34,328 nucleotides of DNA from B1 sp044370475 (lineage in GTDB: Bacteria; Bacteroidota; Bacteroidia; UKL13-3), in assembly GCA_044370475.1 (NCBI GenBank), contig JBILVK010000023.1, positions 1-34,328 on the forward strand, read 5' to 3'. Position numbers and translations under genes: made by a program. Below, piece by piece: positions 7,009-17,500 of the stretch. How positions within the stretch are numbered: position 1 is the first letter of the stretch; each line of letters begins with the position of its first letter. The notes under the pieces are model-generated. The model saw only the letters and a list, made by a program, of their open reading frames with translations, was not told where the DNA came from and ran no database searches.

Positions 7009-9825
7009 TTATCGAATTAAAGTTAGGGTGCCGTGGAGTTCTTGTTCGGCGCCGGTGGAGGTTCGTTTGGTTTTGAAAAGGTAGTAGTAGATGCCCTCGG
7101 GGGCTTCTGCGCCTTGGGGATTTTTGCCATCCCACTTAAAGTAGGTTACGTGGTCTTCAAAGTATAATTGACCCCAGCGGTTGTAGATGAATATGCTGGT
7201 TTCGTTGCACTGCTCGTATACCCCTTCAATTTTGAAATAGTCGTTTTTGCCATCTCCATTGGGCGTAAACACATTGGGGAATTTAAGGTTATCGATGGAA
7301 TCGGGCAGGTTTACTTCGCCATAAGCGGTGTCTGCGCAATTGGTGCCGTATTCTACAATTAAGCGAATGGGCTTATTGTAGTATGGTTTAGCCAATTGCT
7401 TAATTGGGTTTTCCTCAAAGCTAGAATCGCCGTCGGGGAAGGTCCAAAAGAAGTTGGAGGCATTAATGGTCTTGTTTTCAAAAGTAAAAGTAGATGAGCA
7501 AGTATCTGCTTTCCAGATAAAGGCCGCTTGGTCTATTCTAAAATCAAACTTTAGGGCAGCATTGCTGCAACGCGGACTAATATTCACCGGGGCATACACA
7601 TCGCTGGGCGTGGTTTTAAGGTCGGAAAATGACACAGTACCATTAGGACAACTGGCACACATGCTTTGGTAAACAATGCCGCTTTTATCGAACCTGCTCG
7701 TACCCCCATCAACATGGTCGCCGCTGTTGCTGGAATTATCGCCACCCACATAGGTAGCATACAACATATGACTGGCATTTTTATTGAGCAACATGAGGTA
7801 GAAATCGCTGCCATCTGTGCTGGTTTGAAAGGCGTCGGGCGTAACAGGAATGCCGTTGGTGGAGGAGGGGGTTTGGTCTAACTTGATGGCCGTTGATCCG
7901 CCCCAACTGCTCACGTATATTCTTTTACAATCGTCTACCAGAAATGCATTTATGGTAAGGTCAATTTGGTTTCGGCCTGAACCAAACACCGTTGACCACA
8001 AAGTAGTTTTTAAATCTGGGGTGAGGCAAGCCAGAAACTGATGTGAGTTGGGATTACTGTATACATTGGGGCTCACAGGTATTTTGCCCTTGCTTTGCCC
8101 CACCACATAAATCCGATTCTCAGGGTCGCGGTCGAGCGAAATTACCTGGTCGTACTCTGTAGTTCCAAAATAGGTAGCCCTTATGATGTTTTGGCCATTA
8201 TTGTCTATTTCCACAATGATGCCATCCGCTACCCCGCCTAAGAAGCTTTGGTTCAGACAGCCCGTAGTGCCTTTAAAATTTGTGCTATTGGTGCCGCCCG
8301 AAAGAAATATATTGCCACTATTGTCTAAGTCGATGCTATAAAATGCATCTGTTTGATTGCCTCCTAAATAGGTACTCCATATCAGCGTTTTGAGGTCGGG
8401 ACTTAATTTAAAAATGGCACCATCTTGCGTACCTTGCAGCGAGCTTTGTATGGCATTGGCAGTAGTTGGGAAGTTGATAGATTGCGTAAAAGAAGCTACG
8501 TATAAATTGCCCAAACTATCCGAAATAATATCGCCGCGGTAGCTATCTGCAAAAAAATAGCGGGTGATGGTGTTGTAGTTGATTCCATCATTATCTGCAC
8601 CACCAAGATAGGTTGAGCCCATGAGTTGCCCATCTTTATTGAACTTACAGACAATGATATCGTGCCGGCCATTGTGCGAAGTATCATAGGCATTTTGGCT
8701 CACAGGAAAATTGTTAGAATAGGTATTTCCCATGATGAATAAGTTGGCACTATCGTCTACATATAGGGTATGTGGAACCTCGTTGTTATTACCACCTATA
8801 TAGGTTGCGTAGAGCAAGCTGCGGCCATCTGGGCTGTATTTACTGTAGGTAATATCGCAGGGGAAAACTTGACCCAATACTTCGCCTTCTGAAATGCCAC
8901 CGCCTGCAAAATTCATTTGAAAGGCACCTGCCGTTACGGGGTATTTGCCACTTGGTGTGGTGGGATAGGTAGTAACACCAGCCGCGTATAAAGTTCCATT
9001 TTCGCCCGGAGTGGCAGAGCAGCCAAAATTATCTGCTGTGGAGCCAGAGTAAGTAAGAAATACAATTTGAGGGTCTACGATAAGCGGATAATCGCTGTTG
9101 TAAGACTCTAAAGCACTAAAGCCAAGTTGATTGCCATCAAGCGTAAAAGCCACCTGAACTTGCTTTTGAATGCCATTGATTATTTGGTAGGCATAAGGGC
9201 GTTGTTCTTTTAATATTCCTTTGGGTGTATGGATAAACAAATCTCCATACTCAAGGTATACCTGCTTGGCACCCTGAATATTGATTTTGATATCGGCTAA
9301 GTTGGCTTTGGGCTTTAGCCAGTATTCATATTTTAATTGATTGTGTTGCGCATTTACCCAAAGGTCTATGCCTTGGTAAAGGTTTTTAATACCAACATGA
9401 TTTGATGCCTTTGCGCCATGGGCCCAGTTCTCTGGCACATTGCCAATAAAGAAATTATAGTAATGAGATTTGGCCTCCTTTATTTGCGGCGAACCCTTGA
9501 GGGCATTCACAAAATGGAAGCTCAGCGCATACATGTTTATCAGGGTATCGGCAGGTAGGGGTGAGGATTTGATGTTGGCATGCTGGTGTAGGCGTGATAA
9601 TTGACTTTCATCGAAAAAATAATACGACAAAAAATCTTGGCCAACTTGTAAATCTAGGGCATGTTGGCGACACCTAAAAAAAATGCTAGGATGCCACTGA
9701 CCTTTGTTCTCAATAAACTCGAAGAGGTCATTATTTGCTGGACCTTGCAGCTCTTGAGCCCTTGTTAGGTTTGAGCAAGCCAACAAAATGAATAGGTAAA
9801 TAATAAGGTGTTTTAGCCTTTGCAT
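7009..9825 (-). CDS. Secreted SBBP-repeat protein with T9SS type B sorting domain
   Basis: A 938-residue protein with an N-terminal signal. FILLACSN could be a lipobox (Cys17), although a signal peptidase I site at TRAQ also fits, so lipidation is uncertain. The segment FIENKGQWHPSIFF marks the domain commonly found before SBBP repeats. Residues from about 255 to 730 contain repeated beta-propeller-like units (STYLGGADNDG, STYLGGNQTDA, ATYFGTTEYDQ, ATYVGGDNSS). A PKD-like segment follows (FFWTFPDGDSSFEENP). The last 90 residues (849-938) are the gliding-motility-associated C-terminal domain, type B (FPNVFTPNGDGKNDYF, IYNRWGQLYFE, HGTLTLIR). The protein is expected to be exported by T9SS and displayed or released. 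Its ligand is unknown. It stands alone, divergent from the sigma-factor gene. Confidence 0.88.
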   Translation of the reverse strand: MQRLKHLIIYLFILLACSNLTRAQELQGPANNDLFEFIENKGQWHPSIFFRCRQHALDLQVGQDFLSYYFFDESQLSRLHQHANIKSSPLPADTLINMYALSFHFVNALKGSPQIKEAKSHYYNFFIGNVPENWAHGAKASNHVGIKNLYQGIDLWVNAQHNQLKYEYWLKPKANLADIKINIQGAKQVYLEYGDLFIHTPKGILKEQRPYAYQIINGIQKQVQVAFTLDGNQLGFSALESYNSDYPLIVDPQIVFLTYSGSTADNFGCSATPGENGTLYAAGVTTYPTTPSGKYPVTAGAFQMNFAGGGISEGEVLGQVFPCDITYSKYSPDGRSLLYATYIGGNNNEVPHTLYVDDSANLFIMGNTYSNNFPVSQNAYDTSHNGRHDIIVCKFNKDGQLMGSTYLGGADNDGINYNTITRYFFADSYRGDIISDSLGNLYVASFTQSINFPTTANAIQSSLQGTQDGAIFKLSPDLKTLIWSTYLGGNQTDAFYSIDLDNSGNIFLSGGTNSTNFKGTTGCLNQSFLGGVADGIIVEIDNNGQNIIRATYFGTTEYDQVISLDRDPENRIYVVGQSKGKIPVSPNVYSNPNSHQFLACLTPDLKTTLWSTVFGSGRNQIDLTINAFLVDDCKRIYVSSWGGSTAIKLDQTPSSTNGIPVTPDAFQTSTDGSDFYLMLLNKNASHMLYATYVGGDNSSNSGDHVDGGTSRFDKSGIVYQSMCASCPNGTVSFSDLKTTPSDVYAPVNISPRCSNAALKFDFRIDQAAFIWKADTCSSTFTFENKTINASNFFWTFPDGDSSFEENPIKQLAKPYYNKPIRLIVEYGTNCADTAYGEVNLPDSIDNLKFPNVFTPNGDGKNDYFKIEGVYEQCNETSIFIYNRWGQLYFEDHVTYFKWDGKNPQGAEAPEGIYYYLFKTKRTSTGAEQELHGTLTLIR
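8248..8260 (+). repeat. Dispersed 13-mer TTGGTTCAGACMG, copy 3
   Basis: Exact copy (M = A), inside the SBBP-repeat gene. On the gene strand it encodes part of GCLNQSF. Confidence 0.85.
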
Positions 9826-9925
9826 TGATGCTACTAAATTACGGCTTATTTTATAAAATTGCTTTTTTACATGCGATTAACGAATAATTAAGAAAAAATT
9901 TCAGAGCATTGCAACCTTCTAGCAA

Positions 9926-10501
9926 ATGAATTCATCTCCTATAATAACTGTGAAATTGAACAAGCCAATAGATGAGGAAATATTCGAAGGATGTTTAAGA
10001 AGGGAGGTAAAGGCCCAGAAGGCATTTTACCAGCACTTTAGCAGTACCATGTATGCTGTTTGTTTGCGTTATAGCAATGCCAAGGAAGACGCCAAAGACA
10101 TTTTACAAGATGGATTTGTAAAAGTTTTTAGCAAATTGGATCAGTACACAGGCAAAGGTTCTTTGGAAGGATGGATGAAACGTATATTTATCAATACCGC
10201 TTTGGAGCATTACCGCGTAAACAAGGTTTACCAGCAACAAAGTGATGTAGATGAAGCCTATTCGGTATCTGTAAAATCTGTGGCTTTGGAGCAAATTACC
10301 CAAAAAGAGATTTTGCACTTACTTAATCAAATGGCGCCTGGATACAGAACGGTATTAAATATGTACGTGATAGAAGGATATAATCATGCCGAAATTGCTG
10401 AGATCTTAGGAATTAGCGAAGGCACGTCTAAGAGTCAGCTATCTAGGGCAAGGGCCATTTTCATCCAGACATGGGAACAATTACAAAAAGAAAAAAAGTA
10501 G
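9926..10501 (+). CDS. ECF-type RNA polymerase sigma factor
   Basis: A 191-residue sigma-70 family protein of the extracytoplasmic-function class. Region 2 spans about residues 24-97 (RYSNAKEDAKDILQDGFVKVF, then GWMKRIFINTALEHYR). Region 4 spans about 125-185 with the helix-turn-helix NHAEIAEILGISEGTSKSQLSRAR. Regions 1 and 3 are absent, as expected for the class. It redirects RNA polymerase to a dedicated promoter set. The stop codon at 10499-10501 is 3 nt from the start of an anti-sigma-like gene, so the two are surely co-transcribed. The next gene encodes a giant T9SS cargo, a natural candidate target. SigP-type ECF factors regulate T9SS genes in P. gingivalis, but orthology is not claimed. 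Confidence 0.93.
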   Translation: MNSSPIITVKLNKPIDEEIFEGCLRREVKAQKAFYQHFSSTMYAVCLRYSNAKEDAKDILQDGFVKVFSKLDQYTGKGSLEGWMKRIFINTALEHYRVNKVYQQQSDVDEAYSVSVKSVALEQITQKEILHLLNQMAPGYRTVLNMYVIEGYNHAEIAEILGISEGTSKSQLSRARAIFIQTWEQLQKEKK

Positions 10502-10504
10502 ATT

Positions 10505-11482
10505 TTGAAAGAGATAGAAAACATAGATAAAATCATTAAGCAAGGTCTTTCGGATTTTAATCCGCCAGCCCCGCCAGATGCTTGGGATGCAATCTCGCAG
10601 CAGTTGGCCAATGGCACGGTGCCAAATGCGCAAGGAGAGGGCTTAGGTTCTGGCGCAGGTGGGCAAGCAACTACTGGCATTTGGCAAAGCATTCAAGGCC
10701 TTAGCATAGCTACAAAACTTGTGGTTGCTGTAGTTGGAGTAGGTCTAGGAATTGGCGTTTTTACTTGGGTACAAGATGCTCCAAAAGAGATGTATAGCCC
10801 CGCATCTTCTAGCAGTGAAGCAAGCAATACCCCTCGGTCTGAACCAAGCACAGCTGAAGTGAAAGTGGAAGTAGAAAAGCCTGTGGCTAAGCTTGACTCA
10901 AAGGCCAAAGGAGAGAAAGTAGCACCGGTTGCAACAGCTCCATTGAAGCACGAAGAACCTATTATGGCGTGGAAGCCAACAAGCAAGGGCAAGGATGAGC
11001 TGCCTGCACAAGAGGCAAATTTAGGTAGCGGAAGCAAATCGAATGAGGCAAGTTTGCCTGCTAAAGACAAGCAAGAGAATGCAAGCTTAGGACATAAGGG
11101 AAGTATAGAAGAAGCTCATGGAGAGGCAGAGCCAGCAACGGTATTAGGAGATAAAGCCGAAGGGGAAGCTAAGTTGGGAGAAGGTGATGGAGCTAGCTTG
11201 AATGAACCAGTATTTGGCAATTCGTTTTCGCCCAATGGGGATGGAAAAAATGATTTTTGGGAGATAAGAATGGAGAAAGCGGCATTTTACAGATTGCTGG
11301 TGTATGATAGAAAAGGTGTGTTGGTGTATGAGTCGGATCAGACCGATAAATATTGGAATGGTGCAAATTATAAGACGGGTGTGGATTGTGAAGTAGGCTC
11401 TTATTCTTATGTAATTGAATATCAACTTGATAAATTAGATAAAATAAAAGTGAAGCGAGGGATTATCAACCTCTTGCGATGA
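10505..11482 (+). CDS. Membrane-anchored anti-sigma-like protein ending in a T9SS type B-like domain
   Basis: A 325-residue protein starting at a TTG. The sigma-factor stop (10499-10501) lies in the same frame and only ATT and TTG codons intervene, so no ATG start is possible. The N-terminal cytoplasmic part has the motif LSDFNPPAPPDAWDAISQQL, of a type seen in Bacteroidota proteins encoded beside ECF sigma factors. One transmembrane helix lies at about 65-90 (IATKLVVAVVGVGLGIGVFTW). A Lys/Glu/Ala/Ser-rich stalk follows (about 91-235). The C-terminus, from about 237, is a CHU_C-like domain (NSFSPNGDGKNDFW, LLVYDRKGVLVYES, KRGIINLLR), with DRKG where cargo proteins have NRWG. It probably holds the sigma factor at the inner membrane and senses a periplasmic or T9SS-related cue; the function is inferred. 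Confidence 0.78.
   Translation: MKEIENIDKIIKQGLSDFNPPAPPDAWDAISQQLANGTVPNAQGEGLGSGAGGQATTGIWQSIQGLSIATKLVVAVVGVGLGIGVFTWVQDAPKEMYSPASSSSEASNTPRSEPSTAEVKVEVEKPVAKLDSKAKGEKVAPVATAPLKHEEPIMAWKPTSKGKDELPAQEANLGSGSKSNEASLPAKDKQENASLGHKGSIEEAHGEAEPATVLGDKAEGEAKLGEGDGASLNEPVFGNSFSPNGDGKNDFWEIRMEKAAFYRLLVYDRKGVLVYESDQTDKYWNGANYKTGVDCEVGSYSYVIEYQLDKLDKIKVKRGIINLLR
10835..10847 (-). repeat. Dispersed 13-mer TTGGTTCAGACMG, copy 4
   Basis: Exact copy (M = C) on the minus strand, inside the anti-sigma-like gene. The plus strand reads CGGTCTGAACCAA, encoding part of PRSEPST. Confidence 0.85.
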
Positions 11483-11484
11483 GA

Positions 11485-11516
11485 TTGGCATTTTATAAAA
11501 AAAAATTGTAGGTTAG
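11485..11516 (+). promoter_or_regulatory. Candidate promoter for the giant PKD protein gene
   Basis: TTGG (11485-11488), a 20-nt spacer and TAGGTTAG (11509-11516) resemble the Bacteroidota -33/-7 pair, with one mismatch in TAnnTTTG. The gene could instead, or additionally, be read from the sigma-factor promoter or from a sigma-specific promoter in this 70-nt gap. Confidence 0.33.
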
Positions 11517-11552
11517 CGAAATTAAAATTAAGGAAATAGATAAAATAAATAT

Positions 11553-14500
11553 ATGATGAAACGATTATTTACTAAACTGGTTGTCATGCTGGTAGCATGG
11601 TTAAGCGTGACGAATGCCTATTCGCAATCCATGTCGCTGGATGTACTGCCACGAGTTGTATGTTTGGGTAGTCCCGTTCAAGTTACTGCTTATTTAGCAG
11701 GTGTAAATGTGAACGATGTAGACTCCTTTCGCTTTGAATGGGGTGATGGAGCGGTGAACTTAAATACTACAGGAGTTCCTGTTACTAACACGCGCACCTA
11801 CCAGTATGCAAATGCGGGTATTTACAATGTTAAAGTGACTGCTTTGTTTAAAAACAGGTCGCCAATAACTTCGTCTTATTGGGACACAGTTTATAACAAG
11901 CCTTTGGCCAATTTCTCACTGCTATCGCAGGATTCGCAGTGTTTTAAGTACAATTATTATTGCTTTAAGGATTTAACTAACATGGCTGCACCGCCTAGTT
12001 TGCCATTAAGCTTGTTGTTATTATCTTATGGAGATGGAGATAGTGACTTGGTAACGCCAGGTCAAACTATTTGCCATAAATTTACACAAACCAATAAGTT
12101 TAACGTTGCAATGACAACTACAGACATTGGTGGGTGTAAGACTACTTATTTCCAAACGGTTTTTGTGGGACCAAATATTAACCCACGTTTCTCTGTGAGT
12201 GGTACACCAAGATGCGATACCACACCTTATATTTTTGTGAATCAAACGCCGGTTTCTCCTTCAGATTTATTGTGGTTTATTTGGGATTATGACGATGATA
12301 GTATTTGGCGTTCCTCTAATCCAATATTGCCTCAGGAGGTGAATACAGGCTTGCCTGTAACGCATACTACCAACCGTTGGGCTTTATTTACTTATAAGTA
12401 CACTAAAAATGGGGTATTCAATCCTAAGTTGATTGTACGTCATAAGCGCTACAATTGTACTGATACTTTTACCTTTTCTAATTCTGGAAACCAATTGCCA
12501 GAGAACATTGTATTAAAATATGATATTAGAAGCAGAAGGGCTAATTCCAATGATACCATTGCAGATAGTGTGTGTTTTCAGAACCTGAAAGAAGGAGAAA
12601 TATGTTTATATAATACGGAGCCACTTCAGGGCATAAACACTCAGATACGCTTGGTATGGCTTTTTAACGACCCTAATGCAGCTCCTCCAGGATCTGACGT
12701 TAAGCCAGATGAAACTACACCTTGTTACAAATACAAAGGCATGGGGCATTTTTTCCCGCAGTTGCTTGTATTATGTCCGGGGCAACCCATAAAAACCATT
12801 AACTTTTGGTCGCGCATAGATACAGCTCAGTTAAGCGATTCTCAATATGTACCTGCACCAAGGGTGAACCCTAATATTAATACCATTAATGGTTACTTTT
12901 TTAGGAATAATGATTGTATTTCTCCTTACCGTTTTATTGCCCATGGAAGAGGACCTAATACCACAGTTGCATTTACTGATGTAGCCAATGATAAATTTAA
13001 TTTTGCTGGGCATGGTTTAAACAATGGAGATGTAATTGTATTTACCAACATAGCTAATGTGGTTGGCTTAAGTTATTGCTCTGAATATTATGTTCAGGTA
13101 ATAGATGCGAGTTCATTTAGAATTAGCAATTCGCCTTTAGTGGGTGCACCTTATATTGATTTAATTGCTGGGGGACCAGGAGGTGTTGAACGTTATGAGA
13201 AAATTAACTTTGGCAGCTACTCTGCACCACGTGATAGCATAGCGCTATATTATAAGTTTTTTACAGACGATGTAAATTCTATAAACATCAAAATACCAAA
13301 ATCTAAGTTACGTGGTTATGGTATTAATATTATGGGTCCGCAAACACGTATTGAAGATCCAAATACGCCAATTAAAATTAATCCATTATTGTCTATGCAA
13401 TGTGGACCAGATTTGCCAATAGAATTTGTTAATACCTCTTTGGCTTATCAATCAAACAACCTATATATTAAGTGGGATTTTGCAGACCAAGTTGCACCAA
13501 GGTGTACTTCTTATTCGGTGCCAGACCCAAGTGCATTTAGAGCAGGTATGGAGCCTTATACAACTGCCAATGATATGTTTAACCGTACTTTGGGTAGGTT
13601 TATTACAGGAGGTGTAGTTTATCCAGGTAGGGTAAATTGTAATTTCTCTCATGATACCTTGCCAATTCACCAGTACGAAAAATGGTCGAATATTTTCAGG
13701 TGGTATTACCATGGACATGATTTTCCACCTTATGATTCATCTGCTACTGGTTGGACTAAGGATCCTGGACAAGTTACACCAAACGGAAAGAAATTGGTAC
13801 CTGTTGCAGATACAGCTTTGTGGGGTAAGCCTTTGTTCTCTGCAGGCTCTTCGCCATCAAGGATAGATACTTTGATAAAAATGTGGCCGGCAGATTTTAC
13901 ACCAAACCGACCAATTACCATTAATAACCCAATTCCAGATCCATTTGCAAATGCTAAGGGGTATTGGGATAGAACCATTCCGCAAGGAACTAGGGTTGAC
14001 TCAAATAATTTCTTGGTGCCACCAATTAATGATATTTTACCTGATGGAACCAATAGGGCCTTGTATAAAGGAAATATGAAATTGCCTGGTTCGAATAAGA
14101 CTTTATATGAATACTTCTTTGATAGATCCATTGCTAGATGTTATACTGTTACCTTAGAATCAAAGGATAGTTTTAATAACCAATCTGCAGATGCTTATAA
14201 GACCTTGCAGCGCATTGATATGGTAGGTGGTAATATCATTATTACCCAAAATACAGATACTCCAATGAATGCTGCTCCAGGATTCTCAGTGGTACATCAA
14301 ATAGATACCTTTAATTATACCAGCACTCCAAAATCAATAGATTCTGCAGCATATGGAGTAAGGGTAGTAAATGGTGGAACTGGATACCCAGCTTTGGGTA
14401 CTATGTTTACTACTACAGGTGGTTCTGGAAACGGATTACGTGTAGGTGTAACCTCTGTTGGCGGTATTGTTACAGATGTTAGGGTTAATAGTCCGGGTAT

Positions 14501-17500
14501 GGGCTACAGAAAGGGAGATATTGTAACCATCGTAGGTGGTGGTGGCAATGCTACCTTTAGGGTAGATTCATGTCATGAAGTACTTTGGTACAATTTTAAA
14601 CCTTATCCAATACACAAAGATGCTACAACCGGAGTGAAACATATATGGTTTAAGGTAGATGAGAAGCATGTTGATTGGTTTGATTGCGGTAAAACTGATA
14701 ATGTGCAATTGCCATTGGTAGGAATTGACCCTTATGGATTGGGTAAAAAAGGTTTAGAGTGTCCAGGCAGACCAGATAATGGTGGACTAGGAACAGCAAG
14801 GTTCTTATTTAATGCAGGAACAGGTAGTGATGGTACAATTTATCCTGGAACCTATCCAGATTGCGGTAAGCGTAGTTTTGTGTTATTGAACTATGATTCA
14901 ATTGCAGATAGAAACGATGGTTTGCCTTGTCAGTTAGATGGATTTGTGTCATGGGATGGAACTTCACCTATTACGAAGACAGCTACTACTCCAGGTGGAA
15001 ACCAATGGCCTCCATTCTTTAATAGAATTAATTTTGATTTTAATCCAGGTGGACCATGGACAGATCCAAATGGTGCTGAAAACTGGACGCACTATCAAGG
15101 AGATGGCCCTTGGCCATATACCAATGCCCCTTATGATAGAAAAAGTGGTTATGCAACTGTTGGTTTAATTATTGGTTCAGGATGTTTAAATCCTAATGCC
15201 AATCCACCATGTACCATACCAGCTTGTTTATCTGATACGGTTTGGTTCCATAATTTCTTCCAGTTTATTACTTTGGATGGTAGCTTTACATACCGCAAGG
15301 TAGGAGGTTATCCTCAATATGGTAATCCAAGCAGATTGCCAAGTCAAGATTATACTTACGATACTGCAACAGTATTTATGCAAGCTACAACAGGTACCCC
15401 ACCTGTATTATATTTACCTAATGGTGGATATGGTGAGCCATGGAGTAGGTTGTATGGAAAAGGTGATATCATTGAATTTGAGCCATTCTTAAAACAACAA
15501 GATTTCTTGTTGGCAGATGTTTGGGATTGGGCAGATGGAGTTTTAACTGTTGACTCATTCTACTACAATAAAAATGATACCAATGTAGTGCTCGACCCAA
15601 TAGGCAATCCTGGGGTTTACGCTTTCTTTGAAAAGAATAGGTATCCAGTGAAACGTGAGCGTTATGAGTTTGATATGAATACTTTCCCTTGGACCTTACT
15701 TAGCAAATCTATTCCTTATCCTGTGGGAGTAAATGTATACAAAAATGTAAGATATGATACCATTTGGCAGTGTGATGATCCATTGCACCAATATCCGCCA
15801 ATTGATATTCGCGTGGTGAATACTATGATTGATACTGCCTTCTTTTTACATCCAGTGAGGCATCAATTTAAGGTTTCGTCTATGGAACGTTTGGCTGGAC
15901 CAGGTTCACCAATTAAGGCCAACGACATAACACCAGTTGCACATAAAGTGGTATCTGTAACTAAATGTGAGTTCAATGTGTTGCGTAGAATTGTTATTGG
16001 CGTAATGGATACTTTTTACATGAAAGAAGGAAGTACCTTATCTGATGGTATATTATGCGTAGGGCAAACGGTTAATTTTGTGGACTCTATTCGTTATTGG
16101 TATCCAAAATCGGGAGGTAGGTATAATCCTTCTAGACCATTAGATATAGGTGAAGAAGAATTATTGAGGTTTATTGATATGCATGGTATAGGAATGATGG
16201 GCTATCCAATAGATACCATTAAGACCATGCCAAACATAACAAAGGTTTATTCTACTTTGGGTAATTCTTGTCCATTTGGATGGCAATTCTTACAGCAAGG
16301 AACGGCTCCTAATGTGTTGAACTTCTGTATTAAAATAGATACCAATTTCTATGAGCGTATTTATTGGGATTTTGAATCTGATGGTGTAATTGATGCACAT
16401 GGCAAGAACCCAACTCATACTTTTAGCAAACCGGGTCACTATTATATCTCAATGATTACAAGAGATACCGTTGGTTATTTTGATACCTGTATTATGGAGC
16501 AAGAGGTAATAGAGCCAGTGGCTAAATTTAAGAGCAAAGGTATCTTTGCTTGTAGCGACCCTACTATTTTCTACGACTCATCTTATATTATTGATGGTTG
16601 CGTAGGTACTTTAGGCTTACCATGTGATAAAATTGTAGAACGCAGATGGTGGTTTGGTGATATCGGATATGGAAAAGATGATTACAAATCAGTTTTATTA
16701 GATCCTTACTATCCTTACCGCAAGAATGGTTGGTACAATGTAATGGAAGTTGTTCAAACAGAACAAGGATGTTACGATACCACCAGACAAGATATCTTTA
16801 TCTCTGGTCCGCGACCAAGAATTAAGTTAATCTCTGATACTTTGGGTTGCGTTCCTTATACCATTAAGGTGGTAAGTTATCCAAATGACTCGGGTGGTGT
16901 TGCTGCAACAGGTTCAACCTTGATTCGTTCGGGTAGAGCAGATGGAGGTTGGAATACCATTTCTACTTCTAACCCTGATACCGTTTCTATCACTTACGAT
17001 GTAGAAGGAGTTTACTATGTAACTGCAGTAGGTTACGATATGAACCCTCCAGTACTTTCTACTTGTCCGCCTATTATCTTACCAGATACCATTAATGGAG
17101 CTGAGAAGCCAATTAAGATTTTTGTGAAGAATCCGTATCATGTAGAAATGACCACTGATAAGAACAAAGTCTGCGTTGGGGAGGTATTTAAAGTGAATAA
17201 TGAATCTGATAGAGATACCATTACTAAGTTTAGGATGTATGCCTTTAACGAAGACTTCACTACTATAGCAGATACTGCATTTAAGACCAATTTTGACCAG
17301 GATTCAATGTTTAAATATGTGTTTTATCAGGCAGGTAAGTATAATTTAGTGATGCATAGTACCAGGTTTATACCTAATACTCCGCCTTGCGAAAGCAGAG
17401 ATACGGTATTGGTTGAGGCCTTAAAAGCCAAAGCTGATTTGAGTATTGATAGCATAGGTTTGCCTAAGTACAATATTTGGAATAAGAGTGATAGTACTTT

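Noticed and set aside
6631..7135. Small minus-strand open frames in the island downstream of gldJ
   Set aside because: The translations are low-complexity and arise from the terminator and intergenic repeats or from the wrong frame of the SBBP gene. There is no start context or recognisable domain.
10693..11070. 125-codon antisense frame inside the anti-sigma-like gene
   Set aside because: It is a mirror of the Lys/Glu/Ala-rich stalk coding bias. The sense frame has clear domains on both sides.
13730..14131. 133-codon antisense frame inside the giant PKD gene
   Set aside because: It has no signal, domain or start context and lies wholly within an uninterrupted sense gene.
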